Assembly (NCBI RefSeq): GCF_002777975.1
Contig: NZ_NGVS01000008.1
Coordinates: 85,920 to 136,655 of the forward strand
Reading direction: 5' to 3'
Source: Shewanella carassii
Lineage (GTDB): Bacteria > Pseudomonadota > Gammaproteobacteria > Enterobacterales > Shewanellaceae
Length of the DNA stretch: 50,736 bases
Part shown: positions 27,276 through 35,923 of the stretch, one piece after another
Layout: the number at the start of each line of letters is the position of its first letter
Numbering within the stretch: the stretch's first letter is position 1
Program-made: the position numbers and the translations under genes
Notes under the pieces: model-generated
Databases searched by the model: none
What the model was told of the DNA's origin: nothing
The model's input: the letters and a program-made list of their open reading frames with translations, nothing else

Positions 27276-28433
27276 TTAAATCTTAATCGCGATGTCATTC
27301 ACCTGAATGTTGAGAGCGGCATTTTCACCGCTGAGCACTGCGATGGCACTTTCCTCTGTGACTTGATCTATGGTGATTTTCGCCCGGGTTTCTCCGGCCA
27401 CGGCACGCATTTGGTTCATGCGGTCGGGCAGGTTTTGTTGCAGCACGATTTGGAACTGATCGCCAACGCGGATGCCGTTGCGTCGCCCCAGGTTGAGTAT
27501 CACTCTATCTTGTTGGCGCACGACTATCTGTGCCAGCAGCGGTCTACAGGCCAGTGCCATATCGATATCTTTACTGGCATTGGCCAGCACCTTATCTATG
27601 GCTTGCCCGTAACTGGCACGCCAGAATCTGTCGCTGTTGGGAGGGACGGATTCATTTTTGGCAAACTCCCAGGGGGCGGAAATGCTGTAGTTCTGATACC
27701 AGATCTGCTCGCCGCTGATCCCATGGTAGAGGCTGAGCTGCAGCTGAAACAGTCGCTGAGGCTCGCTGTCCCATAGGCCCATAAAGCCGGACTCGGCCGG
27801 TTCGGTGGAGATATCTATGATTTGCGGTAGCAACAGATACTGGCTGTCGGTTATTTCACTTATCCAGGTCGGCAGGCGGTAGCCGCGGATATTGATAAGC
27901 TCTTCTTTGATATCCAGCCGCTCTTTGGCATGTAAGTGGGCAAAACTGGTGGAGGATTGTTTATCCAGCGTTGCCGCTATCCGCTCTGACAGGATTTGCT
28001 GGAAGTTTTCCAACTGACCATAGCGTAGCTGGCCTCTGTCCTTAATGCTGGCCTGGGGGACCAGGATAGCGGCCTTGATGGCCGAGCTTTGACACTTGTT
28101 GTCTGGGCCATCGAGAATATCGAGCCGCATGACTACCTTGAGCATATCACCCTGGCGCAGTTCGCTGACCAGTTCGACACTGCTTATCTGCGCCTGGCTG
28201 GAGAGGCTGAAATCGTTTTGGGTCAAGCGCCCCTGGCTGACACTCTGGGTCGATTGAAAACTGCCGCCACGGGAGAGCAGAGCCATGTTGATGGCGTTGT
28301 CCATTGCCGCTTCCCGTGCCTGGGTCAGATTGCCATTGATTATTTTGGCTTCACCTCGGGCCTCGGTCCACTCTGCCATGGCGTTGAGGCTGATACTCAG
28401 CAGCGGCAGCAAGAGCAAGGGGGGCAATCTCAT
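27276..28433 (-). CDS. flgT: Flagellar H-ring protein FlgT
   Basis: A 385-residue secreted protein matching FlgT, which in Vibrio builds the H ring around the LP ring of the sheathed polar flagellum and stabilises the motor. The ATG at 28433 has a GAGGAA ribosome site and yields a signal peptide MRLPPLLLLPLLSISLNAMA; a frame extending 25 codons further upstream would hide it. The N-terminal domain has EWTEARGEAKIINGNLTQAREAAMDNA, and the C-terminal domain has LNLGRRNGIRVGDQFQI. It is divergent from flgO-flgP, the other H-ring and outer-membrane components. Confidence 0.88.
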   Translation of the reverse strand: MRLPPLLLLPLLSISLNAMAEWTEARGEAKIINGNLTQAREAAMDNAINMALLSRGGSFQSTQSVSQGRLTQNDFSLSSQAQISSVELVSELRQGDMLKVVMRLDILDGPDNKCQSSAIKAAILVPQASIKDRGQLRYGQLENFQQILSERIAATLDKQSSTSFAHLHAKERLDIKEELINIRGYRLPTWISEITDSQYLLLPQIIDISTEPAESGFMGLWDSEPQRLFQLQLSLYHGISGEQIWYQNYSISAPWEFAKNESVPPNSDRFWRASYGQAIDKVLANASKDIDMALACRPLLAQIVVRQQDRVILNLGRRNGIRVGDQFQIVLQQNLPDRMNQMRAVAGETRAKITIDQVTEESAIAVLSGENAALNIQVNDIAIKI

Positions 28434-29199
28434 AAGACGGTTCCTCAAAATAGGAGTCAGGGTGACGGAATTTTGCCACCACTTAAACTGGTATTGCTTG
28501 GCATTCAAATTTTATGCCAGTGAGACGGAGGGCTTATGGTGTTGTTTGTGAGAGCCAAGCTGTTGTTTGAAAGAGCCAAGCTAAAGAGCGGCAAGAATTT
28601 GCCGATAAGGCATGAGAGGCTCAACCCAAGCCGGTGGTTGGGATTGGGACAGTGCTACATCACTAAGGTTGAATCATAAGGGTTGCATTCCTGTGATTGC
28701 ATAGTTGGGGTCGTCTCAATCTGGTCATACTGAGATGGTCGTTCTGCGCTGATAAGTGTCATTGGCGGATATTGATATTTTAAGCCACCTAATGTCGGTG
28801 CTACTCACTTGACATGCTTAAACCGGCGCCGGGTAGCTCTGAAGCAAGAAGATTCAAAAACGACTAAGCATAAAGGCTTGCCGTTAGAGGTCATCCGAAT
28901 TGAGCTCTATTTTTACATAACCCTTGGTTGGTATTTTATTTGCATAGCTTTAGCCAAGGAATATGGAGCCCGGCCAATCGACTTTGATGAGCTGCCTTGG
29001 CGGGGGATTGCGTATCCCAATGAAGCGGTGGGAATGGATTAGTGCCCTTGTTAATTCGGTAAATACCGCCGTTAAAGAGTGGCTCAATACTCAGTGTCAA
29101 GCGCCGCCTAATATGGCCGTTAAGCCAGGTAGAATAAGGTTTACGCCGGACTCCAAAATAAAGTTAACTGCCCGCTCGGGCGTCAGTGGGATGGATATT
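28434..29199. promoter_or_regulatory. flgT-flgO divergent region with tandem repeat and candidate sigma-54 site
   Basis: A 766-base gap without a supported gene. It contains a direct tandem pair of 21-mers at 28541-28561 and 28562-28582 (two differences). A candidate sigma-54 promoter, TTGGTA...TTTGCA with GG (28930-28931) and GC (28942-28943) exactly 10 bases apart, would drive flgO with a leader of about 240 bases. A 77-codon frame at 28809-29042 has no supporting feature. Confidence 0.4.
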
Positions 29200-29805
29200 A
29201 TGTATAAAGCCCTGTGTATACTGCCTTTACTCTTGTTGCCGGCTTGCAGCATGACTGCGCCGCAACCGCGAGCCGACATTGCGCAACCTGTGCCAGTCAA
29301 TCTATTGGCGCAGCAGTTGGTTGATGAATTGGTAGCTCACAATGATGCCCTTAAGCCGACCCAGCCGTTACTGGTGATGACGCCTGTGATGGTGGAGGAC
29401 ATGCAGAGCAGCAATGCACTGGCTTCACAACTGCAGCAAGGGTTGATGACAGCCTTTCATCAACAGGGCTTTAATCTGGTCGATTTGAACCTGGCCGATG
29501 CGGTGCGGGTCACGCCACAGGGGGATTTCATCCTTACTCGTGACTGGCAAAAACTGCCGAGCAATATTGCGGTGGAGCATGTACTGGTCACCAGTATGAG
29601 CCAGGCCAAAGGCGAGATGCTATTCAATAGCCGGATAGTCAGTGTTAGCAACAACCGGGTGCTTTCGGCGGCCACGGCGCGGATAATGGAGCAGGAATTG
29701 CCGGGCTACCTGGCGCCATCCAATAAGGTGGTGTCAAAAGAGGGCTTGCTCTATCGCTACGAAAACCGTGGTGAAGACAAGGGCCGGATAGTGGGGGATA
29801 AGTAA
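29200..29805 (+). CDS. flgO: Outer-membrane lipoprotein FlgO
   Basis: A 201-residue FlgO-family protein. The start MYKALCILPLLLLPAC gives a lipoprotein signal with lipobox LPAC; an ATG three codons earlier is possible. The mature domain has the FlgO pattern: LAQQLVDELVAH, LVMTPVMVEDMQSSNALASQLQQGLMTAFHQQGF, and a nucleotide-free TolB-like strand set. With FlgP it forms an outer-membrane disk or H-ring-associated structure in polar-flagellated gammaproteobacteria. It is joined to flgP by a TAATG overlap. Confidence 0.87.
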   Translation: MYKALCILPLLLLPACSMTAPQPRADIAQPVPVNLLAQQLVDELVAHNDALKPTQPLLVMTPVMVEDMQSSNALASQLQQGLMTAFHQQGFNLVDLNLADAVRVTPQGDFILTRDWQKLPSNIAVEHVLVTSMSQAKGEMLFNSRIVSVSNNRVLSAATARIMEQELPGYLAPSNKVVSKEGLLYRYENRGEDKGRIVGDK

Positions 29806-30272
29806 TGAAGTATTGGAGTAACACTTTGTCATTGGCCACGCTGGCATTAGCGTTAATTCTCAGTGGCTGTGCCGATAAAGACAGATATGTGCAGTGGGAG
29901 ACGGAGGCACCGGGCAGTTTTCCCAAGCTGACGGCAGTAGGCTATGCTCCGCTGGCCAGCCAACCGGCCAAGGAACAGTCGCAAAAGGTGTTGATGGCGA
30001 TGCAAGCATCCAAGATAGCTGCCTATCGGGAGCTGGCCGAGCAAGTCTATGGTCAGCGTTTATCGGCCGACAGTAAGGTCAGTGACTGGATGCTGAAGGG
30101 CGATAATATTCAGGCCTCTGTTTCCGGGGTGATCCGTGGTGCCAAGGTCGTGCGTAGTTATCCGGCCGGAGATCATTATGTGACAGAGCTGGAGCTGGAC
30201 TTCGCCCGGGTGTGGGATCTGTATCAGCAGCAAAATCGTCCGCAACGAGTCAAAGAGATCACTTACTTTTAG
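29805..30272 (+). CDS. flgP: Outer-membrane lipoprotein FlgP
   Basis: A 155-residue LPP20-family lipoprotein. The signal MKYWSNTLSLATLALALILSGC ends in an LSGC lipobox. The LPP20 core KVLMAMQASKIAAYRELAEQVYG and the VSGVIRGAKVVRSYPAGDHYVTELELDF segment identify FlgP. In Vibrio cholerae FlgP is needed for full motility, and the operon is activated late in the flagellar cascade. It ends before a rho-independent terminator. Confidence 0.9.
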   Translation: MKYWSNTLSLATLALALILSGCADKDRYVQWETEAPGSFPKLTAVGYAPLASQPAKEQSQKVLMAMQASKIAAYRELAEQVYGQRLSADSKVSDWMLKGDNIQASVSGVIRGAKVVRSYPAGDHYVTELELDFARVWDLYQQQNRPQRVKEITYF

Positions 30273-30345
30273 GAAGGTGCCAATAAGGCTTGGTGGTGTT
30301 CTCTTTTGTAGAGAGTGATGGCACTTTCCTTAGATTAATTGGCGT

Positions 30346-30371
30346 AAGCAGCTTGGTTTAGCTGCTTTTTT
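30346..30371 (+). terminator. Terminator after flgOP
   Basis: Stem AGCAGCT / AGCTGCT (7 bp) with a six-base loop, followed by TTTTT. It sits 74 bases after flgP, in the gap before the convergent flgN gene. The rest of this 286-base gap shows no gene. Confidence 0.8.
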
Positions 30372-30558
30372 ATGGCTTAAGAGTCCTTGTCGATTTGAGA
30401 TCAGGGGATACGTTTGGGAAGGTATCTTGAATGTTGCCCCTTGGCCTTAGCGCCCAGTATTGAATCAGAGGAAGGCTAGGGGCACAGTAGCGCGGGTCGC
30501 TCCAAGGAGCCAAACTTACTCAATAAGCTTAAGCAACAGAACAGGAATGGGGCTTTAA

Positions 30559-30990
30559 TCAAGCCTTGAGATCGTTACCCAAGGTGGCGATGGTTGAAGT
30601 CTTTCCTTTGCCGTCATAGGTCAGGCTGGAGGCGTTACGGCTGACCTGCAGAGCCTGCGCCAAGCGATTGATACTGGCCATGCTCAGCTCTATCAGGCCG
30701 GCATTTTCTTGATTGCGCAGTTGGCAAGCAGCCAATAGTTCACGCGCCTCAACGACTCTTTCGGCCAACGGCGGCTGACTGAGCTTGACTTGTTCCGGGT
30801 GAGAGGAGAGCGCTTCATCGATGGCCTTGACCTGGTTGAGCAAGTCACTCTTGTCTTTGGCCAATTGCAGCAGATGGTCGGCATTGCGATCCAGCAGGGC
30901 ATTTTTCTCCTGCCCGATCAAGTCCAGCAGACGCTCGAGTTGAGTCGTCTGCTGTGCTACCAGGCTGATGATATCCGGAGTATCTGGCAT
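30559..30990 (-). CDS. flgN: Flagellar export chaperone FlgN
   Basis: A 143-residue, almost wholly helical protein with the FlgN heptad-like N-terminus (QTTQLERLLDLIGQEKNALL) and the LQLAKDKSDLLNQV helix. FlgN keeps hook-filament junction proteins FlgK and FlgL unfolded for export. It is the last gene of flgAMN and shares one base with flgM (TGATG). Identity rests on helix pattern and gene position. Confidence 0.85.
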   Translation of the reverse strand: MPDTPDIISLVAQQTTQLERLLDLIGQEKNALLDRNADHLLQLAKDKSDLLNQVKAIDEALSSHPEQVKLSQPPLAERVVEARELLAACQLRNQENAGLIELSMASINRLAQALQVSRNASSLTYDGKGKTSTIATLGNDLKA

Positions 30991-31313
30991 CAGGACCCTT
31001 TATTGAGTTCGTTCAGTTCTGATTCGAATTGAGATATGTTGGCGGCCAGTTTTTCCGGATCAACCTTATATCGGCCTTCGGCGATCGCCAATTTGATTTC
31101 GGTGATCTTCTTTTGATCTATTTCCGGCAGGGAGGCCATTTTGCTCTGTACTCCTTGCAGCTGTTGCGCCTGTTGTGACACAACCACAGAATCTGTCTTC
31201 TGCGGGGTAGCACTTTGTTGAGCACTGCTTTGAGTGCTCTGGGTGGTGTTTCTAGGGATAGAACCTGTGTTCACCCTAGGTTGATTTTGCAGTTGTTTAA
31301 TATCCATCGCCAT
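30990..31313 (-). CDS. flgM: Anti-sigma-28 factor FlgM
   Basis: A 107-residue FlgM. The N-terminal half is polar and disordered (rich in Gln, Ser, Thr). The conserved sigma-28-binding C-terminus is ASLPEIDQKKITEIKLAIAEGRYKVDPEKLAANI. It blocks FliA until exported through the completed hook. Two in-frame ATGs (31313, 31307) are possible; the first gives the usual MAxDIKQ start. A perfect sigma-28 promoter lies 38 bases upstream, so FlgM is part of its own feedback loop. Confidence 0.93.
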   Translation of the reverse strand: MAMDIKQLQNQPRVNTGSIPRNTTQSTQSSAQQSATPQKTDSVVVSQQAQQLQGVQSKMASLPEIDQKKITEIKLAIAEGRYKVDPEKLAANISQFESELNELNKGS

Positions 31314-31350
31314 CGTCGGATCCAGCCTGTTCTCTGATTACCTTGCTGTC

Positions 31351-31377
31351 TTATCGGCACAGCCAAGGGGAACTTTA
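31351..31377 (-). promoter_or_regulatory. Sigma-28 (FliA) promoter of flgMN
   Basis: On the reverse strand: TAAA, exactly 15 bases, then GCCGATAA, the full sigma-28 consensus. It sits between flgA and flgM and directs transcription of flgM-flgN independently of flgA. Confidence 0.88.
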
Positions 31378-31384
31378 GCATTTT

Positions 31385-32092
31385 TTACATTCGAACTTCC
31401 ACTTCGCCAACATTGATGACGGTGGCTTCCAACACTTTGTCAGAACGAGTGTTTTTCACCCGAATCTGTTCTCCAAGGTTACCATCATGCAGGGCTTCAC
31501 CGACAGTTTTTATTTGAAACTTCTCGTTACCGGCATAGATGGAGACGCTGTCACCCTTGCAAACAAAACAGAGATTAGCGGCAAATAAGGGGTAGTCTTT
31601 GGCCACCCGTCGCTTGAGTCGGGTACCTGTGACTGTGGCGATATCCTCGAACTGTTCTCCGCGCAGGCTGGTTTCATCTATGTAGCGTAGTGCCAGGTTT
31701 TCCGGCCCAAGCACAGTGCCCGGGGCCAGTGTTTGGGTGGCCACTACCACGGGATAACTGATGTCCACTCGCACTGAGACGTAGATTTGCCACGGGTAAC
31801 TGAGTTCCGGGCTGGTACAGCCGATGCGTACCGTATTGTTGCGACTTATTTCTCTGTCGCTGGCCATCTCGGCCGTCAACGGCGAACTGCAAGTGGGGGG
31901 CGTGAGCCTGGAATCCAGTCGTTGTGGCGTGATGATTATTCTGGCATCTGTGGTCGCCAACACTTTTTTGGCAATAACTTCTTTAGCCAGCGCCTCTATG
32001 GCCGATATACTGGGAACGAAGTTGTTCTCAGCGGCCATTGCTGAGATGGACAGTAAAAACGTGGCTAAAATACATGCAAAATTTACTTTCAT
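31385..32092 (-). CDS. flgA: P-ring assembly chaperone FlgA
   Basis: A 235-residue periplasmic protein with signal peptide MKVNFACILATFLLSISAMA. The C-terminal SAF/FlgA domain contains VVVATQTLAPGTVLGPENLALRYID and the closing IRVKNTRSDKVLEATVINVGEVEV. FlgA helps FlgI polymerise into the P ring. It heads the flgAMN group and is divergent from cheV. The P-ring subunit gene flgI is at 39.7 kb. Confidence 0.92.
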   Translation of the reverse strand: MKVNFACILATFLLSISAMAAENNFVPSISAIEALAKEVIAKKVLATTDARIIITPQRLDSRLTPPTCSSPLTAEMASDREISRNNTVRIGCTSPELSYPWQIYVSVRVDISYPVVVATQTLAPGTVLGPENLALRYIDETSLRGEQFEDIATVTGTRLKRRVAKDYPLFAANLCFVCKGDSVSIYAGNEKFQIKTVGEALHDGNLGEQIRVKNTRSDKVLEATVINVGEVEVRM

Positions 32093-32153
32093 AATGAACG
32101 GGCTAGCTTGTCTCGCCAGATTACACCTATACTTTCAATGATTCCCGGGATCC

Positions 32154-32195
32154 CTGAACTGGCTTCACCACAGGTTCAGTCAGAAATTTGACTGA
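32154..32195 (+). other. Overlapping inverted repeats between flgA and cheV
   Basis: CTGAAC (32154-32159) can pair with GTTCAG (32174-32179). TCAGTCA (32176-32182) can pair with TGACTGA (32189-32195). The two stems share bases 32176-32179, so they cannot form together. A third stem, CCTGTC...GACAGG, lies further toward cheV at about 32228-32247. The arrangement could be a leader structure or operator symmetry. No function is assigned. Confidence 0.4.
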
Positions 32196-32280
32196 GATCC
32201 GGTATCTTGGATTAAGCAAATAGTATGCCTGTCTGCATGACGACAGGTATTTATCAATACAAAGACAACAAGGCAGCCTT

Positions 32281-33201
32281 ATGTCGAGCATTCTTGAATC
32301 AGTCAATAAGCGCACTCAACTGGTTGGACAAAACCGCCTCGAACTTCTGTTATTCAAACTCAACGGCAGACAAAGGTTTGGGATAAATGTGTTCAAAGTT
32401 AAAGAGGTTCTTCAGTGCCCTCCGTTGACCGCTCTGCCTAAACTGAATTCCTTCGTTAAGGGAGTCGCCCATATTCGTGGTACCACTGTGTCGGTTATCG
32501 ATCTCAGTGCGGCGACTGGCGGCAGACCCATAGATGATGTCAAGGATTGCTTCATCATTATTTCTGAATATAACCGTAGCGTACAGGGCTTTTTGGTTCG
32601 TTCCGTTGAGCGGATCATTAACATGAATTGGGAATCCATCATGCCGCCACCGGAGGGGGCTGGTCGGTACTCTTACTTGACGGCCGTGACCGAAATTGAA
32701 GGCGAACTGGTTGAAATTCTCGATGTCGAAAAGATCCTCGATGAAATTTCGCCGGTCAAGACAGATATCAGTCAGGAAATCGACGAATCTCTCACAATCG
32801 ACAGAGAGCAGAACTATCATATTATGGTGATTGACGATTCCTCTGTGGCCCGCAAACAGATCATTCGGGCGCTGTCATCGTTGAATCTGCAGATAGATAC
32901 CGCCAAAGATGGTCGGGAAGCCCTGCAAAAGCTGAAAAGCATCGCCGCAGAGATGGACAATGTTGCCGATGAAATTCCGTTGATCATTTCGGATATCGAG
33001 ATGCCGGAAATGGATGGTTACACTCTGACTGCCGAGATCCGTGATGATCCCAAGTTAAAGAATATCAAGGTGGTACTGCATACCTCTTTGAGCGGGGTGT
33101 TCAATCAGGCCATGGTGCAAAAAGTGGGCGCCAACGATTTTATTGCCAAGTTCAACCCCGATGAACTGGCATCGGCAGTTAACAAACATCTGAGTCTCTA
33201 G
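32281..33201 (+). CDS. cheV: Chemotaxis coupling/response-regulator protein CheV
   Basis: A 306-residue protein with a CheW-like domain (about 15-160) joined to a receiver domain (about 178-306). Receiver landmarks are acidic pair D185-D186, phospho-acceptor D238 in IISDIEMPEMDGYT, Thr268 and Lys290. CheV couples receptors to CheA and acts as a phosphate-tunable adaptor. It stands before cheR in the flagellar locus, as in Vibrio and Shewanella. A hairpin between cheV and cheR may attenuate read-through. Confidence 0.94.
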   Translation: MSSILESVNKRTQLVGQNRLELLLFKLNGRQRFGINVFKVKEVLQCPPLTALPKLNSFVKGVAHIRGTTVSVIDLSAATGGRPIDDVKDCFIIISEYNRSVQGFLVRSVERIINMNWESIMPPPEGAGRYSYLTAVTEIEGELVEILDVEKILDEISPVKTDISQEIDESLTIDREQNYHIMVIDDSSVARKQIIRALSSLNLQIDTAKDGREALQKLKSIAAEMDNVADEIPLIISDIEMPEMDGYTLTAEIRDDPKLKNIKVVLHTSLSGVFNQAMVQKVGANDFIAKFNPDELASAVNKHLSL

Positions 33202-33290
33202 TCGCTGTCAGCTGTGGATTTTTATGACTATAGTGAGTGAGATGTCTTGTGTTGCAAATGGGGCTGGGGTATAACGCTGACCCAGTTTTT

Positions 33291-33323
33291 AAATGTCGTT
33301 GTTGCAAGCCACGGCGACATTTT
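33291..33323 (+). terminator. Hairpin between cheV and cheR
   Basis: Stem AAATGTCG / CGACATTT (8 bp) around a 15-base loop with a short T-run at its 3' side. It lies 90 bases after cheV. Probably a weak terminator or attenuator. Confidence 0.5.
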
Positions 33324-33345
33324 CACGGATAGTTAGGACACAAAG

Positions 33346-34179
33346 GTGCCAGATAAATCTCTCGCAGAAACTGAATACAATCAATTCAGGCTGTTTCTCG
33401 AACAGCACAGTGGCATTGTATTGGGTGAGAACAAACAGTACTTGGTTCGCAGTCGTTTGGCGCCTTTGATGGGGAAATACGGTTTGCCTTCCCTGTCAGA
33501 TGTCGTTAAGCAGTCGATGCGACCCACCGAACGCCAGTTACGTGCTGAAGTCGTCGATGCCATGACTACCAACGAGACCCTCTGGTTTCGTGATAGGTAT
33601 CCTTTTGAACTCTTGGGTAATGTATTGTTGCCGGGCTATACCAAGTTGGGGCGGCCGCTGAAGATATGGTCGGCGGCTTGTTCATCTGGTCAGGAGCCCT
33701 ATTCACTGGCGATGACAGTGCTTGAGTATCAGCAGCGTAAGCCGGGTGCTTTGCCGGGCGGTGCCATGATCCAGGCTACCGATCTGTCGCCCTCCATGTT
33801 GGAGCGCTGTAAAAACGCTGAGTATGACAAGCTGGCGTTGGCCCGCGGTCTGTCTGAAGAGCGCAAACGTCAGTTTTTTGAAGCTCTGCCCAACGGCAAT
33901 ATGCGGGTCAAGGATAATGTCCGCCGTTTGGTGAGCTTTCGGGCGCATAACCTGCTTGAGAGTTACACCTTGCTCGGTAAGTTTGACATTATCTTCTGCC
34001 GCAATGTGCTTATCTACTTTGCCCCGGAGGCAAAGGCAAAAATACTGCGGCAATTTGCTGCCGCTCTCAATCCCAAAGGGATACTGTTTTTGGGTGCCAG
34101 CGAATCGATTGCCGGTTTGACCGACGAATTTGACATGGTTCGCTGTAACCCTGGTATTTATTACCAAAAGAAAAACTAA
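33346..34179 (+). CDS. cheR: Chemotaxis protein methyltransferase CheR
   Basis: A 277-residue SAM-dependent glutamate methyltransferase for chemoreceptors. It has the N-terminal helical CheR_N domain and the SAM-binding motif IWSAACSSGQEPYSLAM. The FRAHNLLE and IFCRNVLIYF segments of the catalytic domain follow. The start is a GTG, with AGGA just upstream. The gene ends before a strong terminator that separates it from the flgB operon. Confidence 0.94.
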   Translation: MPDKSLAETEYNQFRLFLEQHSGIVLGENKQYLVRSRLAPLMGKYGLPSLSDVVKQSMRPTERQLRAEVVDAMTTNETLWFRDRYPFELLGNVLLPGYTKLGRPLKIWSAACSSGQEPYSLAMTVLEYQQRKPGALPGGAMIQATDLSPSMLERCKNAEYDKLALARGLSEERKRQFFEALPNGNMRVKDNVRRLVSFRAHNLLESYTLLGKFDIIFCRNVLIYFAPEAKAKILRQFAAALNPKGILFLGASESIAGLTDEFDMVRCNPGIYYQKKN

Positions 34180-34212
34180 CCAATAACCTTTTGATTTTAC
34201 TGGTAAATATGT

Positions 34213-34244
34213 AAAGGGCGCGTCGAATTAGACGGGCCCTTTTT
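34213..34244 (+). terminator. Terminator after cheR
   Basis: Imperfect stem AAAGGGC...GGCCCTTT-like with inner CGTC/GACG pairing and a six-base loop, ending in TTTTT. It lies 33 bases after cheR. Confidence 0.75.
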
Positions 34245-34302
34245 GTTATTTCCTTTCTTTATGGCGCACAGCTGTGCTGTCTTTCGCTATTACATCCATA
34301 TT

Positions 34303-34317
34303 TGGCACAAAGCTTGC
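34303..34317 (+). promoter_or_regulatory. Sigma-54 promoter of flgBCDE
   Basis: TGGCAC-N5-TTGC with GG (34304-34305) and GC (34316-34317) exactly 10 bases apart, the full -24/-12 consensus. It lies 36 bases before flgB. Flagellar class III sigma-54 promoters are activated by FlrC in Vibrio and Shewanella. Confidence 0.88.
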
Positions 34318-34352
34318 TTTATCTTTGTCGAGTCATTAGAGGAGGCGGTTTT

Positions 34353-34751
34353 ATGGCGATCAGTTTCGATAAGGCCCTTGGCATACATCAATACACTCTG
34401 GGTATTCGCGCTCAGCGTGCCGAAGTGCTTGCCAGCAATATAGCCAATGCTGACACCCCTCACTATAAGGCTCGGGATGTTGATTTTTCATCGGCGTTGC
34501 AGGCGGCAAAGGGGCGGCAACAGGGGGTCAGTATGATGGCCACTTCTGAAAAACATTTCGACCTCAAGGCGTTGACTGCCGAGCATGTACAGTATCGAGT
34601 ACCGGATCAGCCTGACACGGGTGACGGTAATACGGTCGATATGCAAAAAGAGCAACAGGCCTTTATGCAAAATGCGCTCGAATATCAGATGTCGCTGGGA
34701 TTTCTCGACGGTAAGTTCGCCGGAATGAAAAAGGCATTGAAAGGAGATTAA
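34353..34751 (+). CDS. flgB: Flagellar proximal rod protein FlgB
   Basis: A 132-residue rod protein beginning [22 protein letters not shown]. The ATG has an AGAGGAGG ribosome site eight bases upstream; an extended frame from 34302 would read through the promoter and is rejected. The signature [19 protein letters not shown] is clear. It is first in flgBCDE. Confidence 0.95.
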   Translation: MAISFDKALGIHQYTLGIRAQRAEVLASNIANADTPHYKARDVDFSSALQAAKGRQQGVSMMATSEKHFDLKALTAEHVQYRVPDQPDTGDGNTVDMQKEQQAFMQNALEYQMSLGFLDGKFAGMKKALKGD

Positions 34752-34753
34752 TC

Positions 34754-35170
34754 ATGAGTTTGTACAATATCTTCAATGTTGCGGGTTCGGGGATGTCGGC
34801 GCAGTCGGTGCGCTTGAATACTACCGCCAGTAACATAGCCAACGCAGACTCCGTTTCTTCCAGTATCGATAAGACCTACAAGGCGAGACACCCTATTTTT
34901 GAGGCCGAGTTGGCCAAGGCCAATGGCCAACAACAGCAGGGCGCGGCGGTGAAGGTCAAGGGCATAGTGGAGAGCGATAAGCCCTTGTTGAAAGAGTATT
35001 CGCCGGATCATCCGATGGCCGATGCCGATGGTTTTATCTACAAACCCAATGTCAATGTGGTGGAAGAGATGGCCGATATGATTTCGGCTTCCCGCTCTTA
35101 TCAGATGAACGTCCAGGTGGCCGATGCCGCCAAGTCTATGCTGCAGCAGACCCTGAGGTTGGGCAAGTAA
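34754..35170 (+). CDS. flgC: Flagellar proximal rod protein FlgC
   Basis: A 138-residue rod protein with the N-terminal [27 protein letters not shown] motif and the C-terminal NVNVVEEMADMISASRSYQMNV motif of axial proteins. It lies two bases after flgB and 15 bases before flgD. Confidence 0.95.
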   Translation: MSLYNIFNVAGSGMSAQSVRLNTTASNIANADSVSSSIDKTYKARHPIFEAELAKANGQQQQGAAVKVKGIVESDKPLLKEYSPDHPMADADGFIYKPNVNVVEEMADMISASRSYQMNVQVADAAKSMLQQTLRLGK

Positions 35171-35185
35171 AGGGAGACATAGCCC

Positions 35186-35869
35186 ATGAGTGTGAATTCA
35201 ATTAATCCCTTCCAGGACAATATCAGTGTTCAATCGGGCACTGAGGCCAAGAAGAGTAACAACCAGCAGCTGACCCAAGAGGATTTCTTCTCGCTGCTGA
35301 GTAGACAGTTGTCGATGCAGGATCCTTTCAAACCTGTAGACAATGACCAGATGATTGCCCAAATGGCATCGTTTTCTACCGTTGATGGTATCTCCAAGCT
35401 CAATGAGGAGATAGTTAACCTCAATACGGTAATGACCTCGAGTCAGGCATTGCAGGCATCAGGCCTTGTGGGGCAGAAAGTGTTGATCCCGGCTGGAACC
35501 GGTTATGTTTCAGCGGAAGACCCCACGCTCAAAGGGGTGATCACATCGCCTGAGAAAATTCCGTCGATCAAGGTGACGGTCGAAGATGAGGCCGGACAGG
35601 TGATCAAGACCTTTGAGGTGGATGGCAGTGCCGGCGGTAACATAGACGTGGAATGGGATGGCTTGGATAAAGATGGAAATCCGGTGGATGCCGGTATCTA
35701 TACCATGAAGGCCAGCGGAGTTGTCGATGGTAAGCCTCAGGATCTTATCGTTAGCTCCTATGCCCACGTGACCAGCGTATCGCTCAACTCCGCCAGTGGC
35801 GCCGTGTTGAATTTAAGAGGTATTGGCGGGATCAGACTGGCCGATGTGCTGGCTGTTTCCGAAGTTTAA
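35186..35869 (+). CDS. flgD: Hook-capping protein FlgD
   Basis: A 227-residue hook cap scaffold. The N-terminal QEDFFSLLSRQLSMQDPFKPVDNDQMIAQMASFSTVDGI segment is the FlgD hallmark, followed by FlgD Ig-like and Tudor-like beta regions. It is removed once the hook is complete. Same operon as flgBCE. Confidence 0.95.
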   Translation: MSVNSINPFQDNISVQSGTEAKKSNNQQLTQEDFFSLLSRQLSMQDPFKPVDNDQMIAQMASFSTVDGISKLNEEIVNLNTVMTSSQALQASGLVGQKVLIPAGTGYVSAEDPTLKGVITSPEKIPSIKVTVEDEAGQVIKTFEVDGSAGGNIDVEWDGLDKDGNPVDAGIYTMKASGVVDGKPQDLIVSSYAHVTSVSLNSASGAVLNLRGIGGIRLADVLAVSEV

Positions 35870-35923
35870 TTCTGTATCTGCCCCGGCTGCGCCGGACAGT
35901 ATCTGAAAATCATGAGGTGAATT

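Noticed and set aside
28809..29042. Forward open frame of 77 codons upstream of flgO
   Set aside because: It runs across the candidate sigma-54 promoter and has no ribosome site or family resemblance.
34302..34352. N-terminal extension of FlgB
   Set aside because: The extension begins inside the sigma-54 promoter; the ATG at 34353 has a good ribosome site and matches FlgB starts.
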